Origin: Pratylenchus scribneri
Lineage: Eukaryota; Nematoda; Chromadorea; Rhabditida; Pratylenchidae
Direction: 5' to 3'
DNA length: 64,000 nt
NCBI GenBank assembly: GCA_030063045.1
Contig: JAQSEB010000059.1
Span: forward strand, 930,001-994,000
Shown here: positions 57,362 through 64,000 of the stretch, in pieces
Layout: each line of letters begins with the position of its first letter
Numbering within the stretch: the first letter of the stretch is position 1
Position numbers and translations under genes: made by a program
Notes under the pieces: generated by a model
Told to the model about the DNA's origin: nothing
What the model saw: the letters and a program-made list of their open reading frames with translations, nothing else
Database searches by the model: none

Positions 57362-57686
57362 TTTTGTGGTAGTAAAGCTAAATTATCCAGTGGATAAATG
57401 CTATGGAAATAGAAGGAATTGGTCGACTTTTATTGGACACGAAAATGGCCAAAAAGGCCAACCGGTTGGAGTTGCTTTGGCCGATCAAACATTTTCACTT
57501 CTTTTGGCCAATCTATTTATTTGCTTGGACCCTCCAATGATCCATTCAATGATTATGTCCCACAAAAAAATAACCCAAAGAAAAATAATAATAAATGTAT
57601 TTTGTACTCATTAATCAAACAAAAATATGATGAATGAAATGGATTTGTTCAATCATACAATTATAATCCAATGTGTATTTCTTTCA
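57362..57686. other. Spacer, neuropeptide-like / KCTD genes
   Basis: About 325 bp of AT-rich sequence holding the 5' flank of one minus-strand gene and the 3' flank of the next. Nothing specific was recognised. Confidence 0.5.
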
Positions 57687-59803
57687 TTATTTCTTGCCCT
57701 CAATTGGAATGGTCCTTTTGACTGCGGAATTGGGCAAATGTGTTAAGCATCCATTATCCCATTTGACTAAAACGCAAGTTTGCCCAATCAACTTGAATCG
57801 AAAAAAGAACAAAAATGTAGAAAATTCTTTCACATTTTCCGACCTTTTCAATTCTTCCCAACATTTGGACCATGTGATGGCCAAGGGCACTCCATTCATC
57901 CACATTCACCTATACAGTATAAATTCTTTAAATTGGTCAAAATTGGGTTTCGGTGGCTGACTGAATAGACATTTGAACATTTAGGGTCGAAATCGGTTTC
58001 ACAAGCAATGCATTTGGCGTAGAAAAAACTACAATCAACGCAGGGATTTGATTAAAATTAATCCCACCGTATCCGTCGAACCTATTCTTCTCATAGCAAA
58101 ATGGAATGTTCAATGATTTGTCCACAAGGCACTTTAGAAACAATTTCCAATAATGCTGATGAATGGTGAATATTAATTCAAAAATTAATTTGAGATTTTA
58201 TACTGGAATAGCATCTCTTCGCCATCGAACATTTTCCTGAGGTTTCAGCGGTTCCCGCATTGAACGGCACAAATTTGCCATTTCGCTAATGCCAAAATAC
58301 TGAAAAAAAACAATCAATGCCATTGAGGGACGAGGGGATGAATTGAAATTGCAATTAAAAAAATATAGTAATTTGGGAATATAATGTTTATGAAAATCAG
58401 AATGTTTGGTGAGGCAAATAGGCGGAATTATAAATGTTTGGTGCAAATAAATGTTTGGGGCAAATTAATGTTTGGTGTAAATAAATGTTTGGGGCAAATA
58501 AATGTTTGGGGCAAATTAATGTTTGGTGTAAATAAATGTTTGGTGCAAATAAATGTTTGGGGCAAATTAATGTTTGGTGTAAATAAATGTTTGGTGCAAA
58601 TAAATGTTTGGGGCAAATAAATATTTGGGGCAAATAAATATTTGGGGCAAATAAATGTTTGGGGCAAATAAATGTTTGGGGCAAATTAATGTTTGGTGTA
58701 AATAAATGTTTGGTGCAAATAAATGTTTGGGGCAAATAAATGTTTGGGGCAAATAAATGTTTGGGGCAAATAAATGTTTGGGGCAAATTAATGTTTGGTG
58801 TAAATAAATGTTTGGTGCAAATAAATGTTTGGGGCAAATAAATGTTTGGGGCAAATAAATGTTTGGGGCAAATAAATGTTTGGGGCAAATAAATGTTTGG
58901 TGTAAATAAATGTTTGGGGCAAATAAATGTTTGGTGCAAATAAATATTTGGGGCAAATAAATATTTGGGGCAAATAAATGTTTGGGGCAAATAAATGTTT
59001 GGGGCAAATTAATGTTTGGGGCAAATAAATGTTTGGGGCAATTAAAATGTTTGGGGCAAATAAAATGTTTGGGGCAAATAAATGTTTGGGGCAAATTAAT
59101 GTTTGGGGCAAATTAATGTTTGGTGTAAATAAATGTTTGGTGCAAATAAATGTTTGGGGCAAATAAATGTTTGGGGCAAATAAATGTTAGGGGCAAATAT
59201 ATGTTTGGGGCAAATAAATGTTTGGTGCAAATAAATGTTTAGGCAAAATTGGCGGAATTAAATGTTTGGGGCAAATAGGGGGAAAATATTTGTGACAAAT
59301 AGGCGGAAAGCGGAATTAAATGTTCCAAACTGCAAACTCGCCTGTGCCTCCTTTTCCAACATTTCGAACAATTCATCCCCATCCTCGTCGCCATGCGCAA
59401 TATACCCATTCCTCAAATAATTCAGTACATAATCAAATCTGCATACCTATTTAAAATAAACGGTGAATTTTAGAATCTTTAATTTGCCTTGTCCCATCCC
59501 TGTCAATGAATATCTCTTCCTGGAGCCCATCAAATTCGTCCAGCAAATGAGTCAACCTAGAAATGAGTTCAAATTTTGAAAGTGAATTCAATTCCTTATT
59601 AAGGCCATATTTGCCTTGTATCTGGAATTCGTTTGATCGTCTTCAAATAAATTGTAAAGTAATTTTTAAAAATGTGCAACAACTCGCCTGCCGACTCGTT
59701 TCAAACCGTTTGCCTATAAATTAATTGGGGAAAGAGTGAATTTCAGTGATTGAGAAAGGGAACCTCCAACATTGAAGATGACCCGGGCATTAGTACTGGA
59801 CAT
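57687..59803 (-). CDS. KCTD-like BTB/T1 domain protein (220 aa)
   Basis: Ten exons (59803-59764, 59713-59688, 59640-59615, 59556-59488, 59438-59342, 58299-58204, 58155-58068, 58028-57979, 57909-57844, 57791-57687) sum to a whole number of codons. The BTB/T1 domain reads VIFNVGGKRFETSRQTIKRI, PDTRLTHLLDEFDGLQEEIF, IDRDGTRFDYVLNYLRNGYI and KEAQYFGISEMANLC, matching the VGGxxF...PDTRL...RDG..F.Y.LNYLR pattern. Four introns (59641-59687, 59557-59614, 59439-59487, 58300-59341) start with GC and the T1 motif runs unbroken across each. The C-terminal part (PHYWKLFLKCLV, TCVLVKWDNGCLTH) is not recognised; a shorter form ending DAIPV at 58198 would result if the next intron were retained. KCTD proteins often act as CUL3 adaptors. 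The fifth intron holds minisatellite array C. Confidence 0.85.
58420..59310. repeat. G-rich 17-bp minisatellite, array C, inside KCTD intron
   Basis: About 50 units of tttggggcaaataaatg, mostly 17 bp, with variants tttggtgtaaataaatg and tttggtgcaaataaatg arranged in recurring blocks, which indicates block duplication. It opens with aataggcggaattataaatg and closes with ggcggaattaaatgtttggg and aataggcggaaagcgg. Stop-free frames on both strands are a by-product. Confidence 0.95.
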
Positions 59804-60564
59804 TATTTTTTAAGGGCAATTCAAAAAATCCAATTCAACGGATTGGATGGGGGAAGATGGCAATTAAAAAATGCCCGGTTTTAGGCCATGTTGTCCTCGA
59901 GAAATCCCCCTTCATTCCTTTACTCCTTCAATTTCCAATTTGTCTCTATGACGACTTTGCGGGAGATAGCATTGCCACTTTTCTGGCCACAGATAGCGCA
60001 CGAAATTCGAGTGCGCGAGAAATGTGGTCATACATTCCCTCACACAATACATTATTAATTCCAGTCCAATGGATGGCCAAGCACACGGAGAATATTCCCT
60101 CCGGAGTCCGGATGGAAAGAATTGATAAAAATGAAATGGAAAAATTCGTTGGAAGTATTAAAATTTTTATTCAACATTTTAAGTATTATTAATAATAGTA
60201 TTTGGTAAAATTGAAGAGTAATTCATATCTAAATTTGTTGCAAATAAATTGAATAAAATGGAATGAGAATTATTGAATAAAATTGTATAATCTTTTGATC
60301 ATCCGGAGTATATAAAATGGAATATGATAAGCGGGATTGCTGAATTTATAATTGTTTATTTTGATCATCCGGAGTGGTTATTAATTAAAGCACGAAATAC
60401 TGTGTGGGGTAATGCACCTGGATTTGGGCGGCAGGAGTATATGAAGGACATTTGTGGTGAGATTAAAAAAAGGAAAAAAACAATATGGATTGGATTCAAT
60501 GGTGTTAATTTTGGATAAACGAGGAATGTTTTTGGGGAAAAAAGAATAATGAGATTTGCATTTT
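59804..60564. other. Spacer, KCTD / acidic protein gene
   Basis: Holds the 5' flank of KCTD and the 3' flank of the next minus-strand gene. A plus-strand open frame at 59857-60192 (111 codons) has no domain, signal peptide or splice support and is not called. Confidence 0.45.
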
Positions 60565-62149
60565 TCATTTCATCTGCCGGCTGCTGCATGGTTTTTGGTC
60601 ATCGCCATTGTTTTCCTCCTGCTGTTCGTCCCATTTGCCATAGCACTGTGGCCGAATGTTCACAATGCGCCAAAATCCCATCCGCTCCTCCCAATGCACC
60701 CTCCTCTGATATTCGACCACGGCCCACCAATCTTGGCCCAAATGTTCATCCGTGATCATCTTGGAATCGTCGTAAACTCGATGGATGAAGCGGGCCTGGC
60801 TTTGACTGTTTTCGCGCTCCAATTTCGTTTGCCACCTCGCCCATTTTGATTGGATTATGCCTCGCGGTTTGGGAACAGTGATTTCGCACTCCATCTTGAA
60901 AAAATTTTGGAAATAATTTTTGGATTGGATTTTTTTAGGAAATTTTGTTTCGAAAAATATTTTTGAAAATATTTTTAATTTTTTAGGAATTTTTGTTTAA
61001 CTTACGACAACATCCAAAAGGACGGGCATAGTTCGAAACATTTGGGCATGTGATTTGAATGTTTCTGGATTGATATTACGTGCAAACAAATCCCTTAAAA
61101 ATAAATTTTGTTAAAAATTTTATTATATATTTTTTAGTCGTTGGAAGTCGATTCCAGAAGTGGAAATGATAATTTAAATTTTTAAGTTGGAAATAATTAA
61201 TTGGAAATTATTAAATTGAATTAAAAATTAAAACAACCTGAAACATTATATTAAAAAATTAATTTAATTAATTAATTTTTACTCACCCTCGATTGAATTG
61301 AACCCATTCGCCCAATTGCAATATTTTCTCGGTCTAAAATGGAATAAATTAAATTCAAAATATTCCCCCAAAAATTACCTCAAGGAACATTTCAGGAATG
61401 AGCGGATCGCCGGTGCAAAATGGCGAAACTTTGTAGCAAATCAGCTTCCCAGTGGATGGCTGCCTGATTTGTTCCACAACAACTCCAATTGAATATTTTC
61501 CCCAGTCGAATTTTTTATTCAAATCGGAGAGGTCCATTTTGATTGGTTCGAACTCTTCGGGGCGCCAATAAATGTTTGGCGAATTTGATTGTTGCTGCTG
61601 GGGGAAATCTTCATCTTCGGCCGGAATTGTTGAAGTTGGGGAGGCGGCGGCCAATGTCTTCGCATCATCATCGTCAAAATCCTCTGGGCCAATTGTGGTC
61701 AAATTGTCGTCTTCATCTAAATCATCGCACAATTTTACGGTTTCATCATCGCCCATATCCGTCAATGTTAATCCGAGATCATCTTCGTCTTCGTCCGCAA
61801 TGCTTCGAATTGTCAAACCAATTTCATCATCATCATCATCATCGCCGTATTCACTTTTGCTGCTGCAAACACTCATTGTTGTTCCATCCTCGAATTTTTT
61901 CCCGTCATCGTCGTTTTCGGATTCATCCCAAATGGAATTTGAATGCGGCAAATTCTTCTTCATCCTTTCTTCTTCTTCTTCCTTCATCATTTTGATTTCT
62001 TCTTCCTTCGCCATTTCTTCTTCCTTCTTCATTTTGATTTCTGCCTCCTTCCTTTTGTTGATGTCTTCTTCCTCAATTATCTTCTTCTTTTCTTCAATTT
62101 GTTCTGCAGCAGGAATTGTAAATTCATAATCGTCTGGATATAGCAAATG
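60565..62149 (-). CDS. Acidic protein of unknown function, 5' end incomplete
   Basis: Four coding segments (62149-61379, 61333-61275, about 61101-61003, 60897-60565) join through GT-AG introns. The stop is at 60567-60565. After YPDDYEFTIPAAEQIEEKKK comes a long charged helix (Glu/Lys), then an Asp-rich region with the twice-seen pattern GLTIRSIADEDEDD / GLTLTDMGDDE. The rest looks globular: NIYWRPEEFEPIKMDLSDL, LICYKVSPFCTGDPLIPEMF, WVQFNRGGDLFARNINPETF, MECEITVPKPRGIIQSKWAR and EEYQ-like VVEYQRRVHWEERMGF. There is no signal peptide and no family I can name. No ATG opens the first segment, so an upstream exon is needed; the small frame at 62809-63078 is the obvious candidate. Confidence 0.6.
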
Positions 62150-62229
62150 CTGAATAAGAGAGGGGAATTGAATATTAATTGATAAATGGAATTTAATTTG
62201 TCGAAAAGCATTGAAATTGCCAAATAAAT

Positions 62230-62620
62230 TACAATGTTTTAAGAAGGGTTTATCCTACATTCAAAAACCAAATCTACCTTAAATTGGACAGAGCTGGTCA
62301 AGACGTATTGAATGGTATATAATTTGTTATGGTTTGGTCAACAATTAAAGGGTATTAAACGGTTTAAACCCATTTTGGTTTGGTCAACAATTAAAGGGTA
62401 TTAAACGGTTTAAACCCATTTTGGTTTGGTCAACAATTAAAGGGTTTTAAACGGTTTAAACCAATTTTGGTTTGGTCAACAATTAAAGGGTATTAAACGG
62501 TTTAAACCCATTTTGGTTTGGTCAACAATTAAAGGGTATTAAACGGTTTAAACCCATTTTGGTTTGGTCAACAATTAAAGGGTATTAAACGGTTTAAACT
62601 CTTTTTTTTTGGTCCAAATT
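62230..62620. mobile_element. 46-bp-unit MITE, six-unit copy
   Basis: Begins with taccttaaattggacagagc and ctggtcaagacgtattgaat. The unit caacaattaaagggtattaa plus acggtttaaacccattttgg and tttggt then starts at 62339, 62385, 62431, 62477, 62523 and 62569, exactly 46 bp apart. The right end is lost or diverged. Confidence 0.92.
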
Positions 62621-62639
62621 TAATAAAAAAAATGATCGG

Positions 62640-62725
62640 CCCTCATTGGGTATCGAACCGTCACCCTATGTGGAGAAAGAAACTTAGGGGTTAACTGATT
62701 AAGCTAACCGTCCCTGATAATCTAT
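62640..62725 (-). mobile_element. tRNA-like sequence, reverse orientation
   Basis: On the minus strand it reads agggacggttagcttaatca (A-box-like), then gggtgacggttcgataccca (T-arm with stem), then a T-rich tail. It could be a tRNA pseudogene or SINE head. Confidence 0.5.
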
Positions 62726-62808
62726 AAAAACCAAATTATTCATTTTTATGAGATTCTATCCTGATTAATTATAAGGTTTATACGTCTATATTAAACCAAT
62801 TGAACCAT

Positions 62809-63094
62809 TTATAATCTTTTCGGCAATTTTAGTGCTTTTTCGCCATTTAAATATTTCCCAATTTGACTCACTTTCTTTTCCTTTTTTGGCATTTTCAATC
62901 TTTGTTGGATTAAAACATTTTTTGGCCTTCGATCATCATCTCCATCGCCACTAATTGAATTGGCATCAATTTCACTGCTGCTACTTTGACTGCTGGAGCT
63001 GCTGGTTGAAGACGAAGGAATGATGAAACGGCAAACCAATCGCTGCGTCGGCGGCAGTTTTTCCTTGGATTTCGGCATTCCCTGGTACCTAAAA
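62809..63094 (-). CDS. Possible N-terminal exon of the acidic protein, or small separate gene
   Basis: An exon begins after a TTTTTAG acceptor near 63095 and carries ATG at 63078 (MPKSKEKLPPTQRLVCRFII), a Ser run, an Asp patch and a basic end (KMPKKEKKVSQIGKYLNGEK). Read alone it would stop at 62809 after 89 codons. Joining it to the 62149 exon in phase 0 would need a GC donor (GAAAAA|GCACTA), a weak site. Both options are open. The intervening 0.65 kb holds the six-unit MITE. Confidence 0.4.
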
Positions 63095-63465
63095 ATTCAT
63101 TTAAAATGTGAAATTGAATTAAAAATAAATATAAGTCGAAATAAACGAATAAAAAATTACATTTTTTATCAATAATTTGGGCAAATTTTATTCGTGTAGC
63201 ACACAAAAATATATTTATTAATTTAATTGTTGAGATTAAAGCTAAAAATAAGGCAAGAATAAAAAATGTTCAATTAAGGAATAAATGTGTGTGTGGAGGA
63301 GAAAAAGAAAATGGCCATTGAAAGAACATCATCACGGGGGAAAATTATTTGGTAAAAAAAATAATACTGAACATTGAAGAATTGGGACTGACTATATATA
63401 GAGAATTCAAATGATGTCTTAGGGAAAAATTGGGCATTTGATTTGAAGAACAAAGAACACTTCAT
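63095..63465. other. Spacer before the terminal gene
   Basis: AT-rich sequence with a short gtgtgtgg run near 63290. It holds 5' flank of the gene above and 3' UTR of the next minus-strand gene. No gene was seen. Confidence 0.45.
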
Positions 63466-64000
63466 TCAATTAAAATATTTGAATTTCCATTGTTGATTTT
63501 GACCACCAAGTTGGTCGTCTTTCCCATCTTTGCATTCATTTAGCCTCAAGAAAATTTGTTGTTTATCTTCATTGTTTGAAGGAGGCAATATTGAGGTCAA
63601 GCATTTATTGTTAATCCAAATTGGGCCAATTGATGCGGATGAAGTGGCATTGTTCGGTGGGAATATTACTTTGGGCAAATTCTATAAAAAAATAAATAAA
63701 TTAAGTTTGGGAAATAAATTTTTTTGTTTTAATTATTAAATTACATTTAAAATTATAATTAAAAAAATTATTTTGGAAATAATAAATTTTTTTATTTTTT
63801 TTAAATTTAATTAAATTTAATATAATATAAATTACCTCTGTACAATGACTATTAATTGGAATTGAATTGGCATCAATTGCAATGCAAAATCCATTTACGG
63901 CATGCTTTAGCTGTTTTGCGTCTTTGTCATAAAGCCATTCTTGATTTCCACCACTTCCTTAAAATTCCTCAATTAAATTATTTAACATTATTTTAATCAA
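63466..64000 (-). CDS. QxW (ricin-B-type) beta-trefoil lectin-like protein, partial 3' end
   Basis: Two terminal exons (about 63958-63836 and 63678-63466) end at the stop 63468-63466; the gene continues beyond the window. They contain GGNQEWLYDKDAKQLKHAVN, GFCIAIDAN, WINNKCLTSILPP, FLRLNECKDG and GGQNQQWKFKYFN. The repeated Q-x-W with an upstream Cys-x-D/A pattern is the mark of carbohydrate-binding beta-trefoil repeats. Such modules occur at the C-terminus of GalNAc-transferases, glycoside hydrolases and secreted lectins. The catalytic or N-terminal part is outside the window, so the full protein cannot be named. Confidence 0.65.

Noticed and set aside
58397..59162. Open frames up to 197 codons with repeating YLPQTFICPKHLFAPN peptide
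   Set aside because: Same cause: a 17-bp unit gives a 17-residue period on the minus strand, within an intron of the KCTD gene.
59857..60192. 111-codon plus-strand open frame
   Set aside because: Overlaps the 5' flank of the KCTD gene and shows no domain; kept only as a note.
61572..62129. 185-codon plus-strand Ser-rich frame opposite the acidic protein
   Set aside because: It is the antisense of Asp/Glu-rich codons (gat/gaa giving tcatc/ttc); the minus-strand exon has splice-linked neighbours and coding-like sequence.

Overview
The window is eukaryotic nuclear DNA, almost certainly from a nematode. Evidence: very short AT-rich introns (about 40-60 bp), a ground-like (hedgehog-related) secreted protein, a Ly6-type secreted protein, nematode-type cofilin, HECTD1 and SMG5 genes, and no bacterial gene organisation. 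At least eight introns appear to begin with GC instead of GT, each forced by reading frame, and four of them by a conserved domain running across the junction. Frequent GC-AG introns are known from plant-parasitic cyst nematodes (Globodera), so a heteroderid is my best guess, as inference only.

Layout. 1-5.1 kb: plus-strand zinc-finger-like/coiled-coil putative nuclear regulator. 5.9-9.1 kb: minus-strand unrecognised multi-exon gene; a fold-back transposon carrying a second, hAT-type element sits 29 bp before its start codon. 10.9-11.5 kb: small charged protein (+). 12.1-16.5 kb: KLHL18-like BTB-Kelch adaptor (-). 16.6-18.9 kb: BRD7/9 bromodomain subunit (-). 19.8-22.0 kb: SMG5-like NMD factor (-). 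23.0-25.8 kb: cofilin and APC10 (+). 26.3-29.1 kb: membrane-anchored SDR and p24 (TMED4/9) (-). 30.8-33.0 kb: two secreted proteins (+). 33.6-46.3 kb: HECTD1-type HECT ubiquitin ligase (-), about 12.7 kb. 47.9-50.4 kb: tandem galectin (+). 51.2-52.7 kb: ground-like protein (-). 53.3-55.8 kb: MADF-BESS factor (-). 57.0-57.4 kb: candidate amidated neuropeptide precursor (-). 57.7-59.8 kb: KCTD-like BTB protein (-). 60.6-63.1 kb: acidic protein(s) of unknown function (-). 63.5-64.0 kb: end of a QxW beta-trefoil lectin-like gene that continues past the window (-).

The genes are mostly unrelated housekeeping or signalling genes with no sign of a co-operating cluster, although three (KLHL18, APC10, HECTD1) belong to ubiquitin ligase systems. 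The unusual content is in the introns and spacers: (i) a tRNA-Ser/Leu-like SINE family; (ii) a palindromic MITE whose internal 46-bp unit occurs once, twice, several or six times in different copies; (iii) a second long-TIR MITE family in the introns of the galectin, ground-like and MADF genes; (iv) a G-rich 17/18-bp minisatellite (core tttggggcaaat) at three loci up to 30 kb apart, with shared array edges and a partner repeat of roughly 35 bp.

Exon boundaries were derived by hand. Genes whose exons I summed in frame (zinc-finger-like gene, small charged protein, cofilin, APC10, Ly6, basic secreted protein, galectin, ground-like, MADF-BESS, neuropeptide, KCTD) are the most secure; the long minus-strand genes are reliable in identity but only approximate inside.
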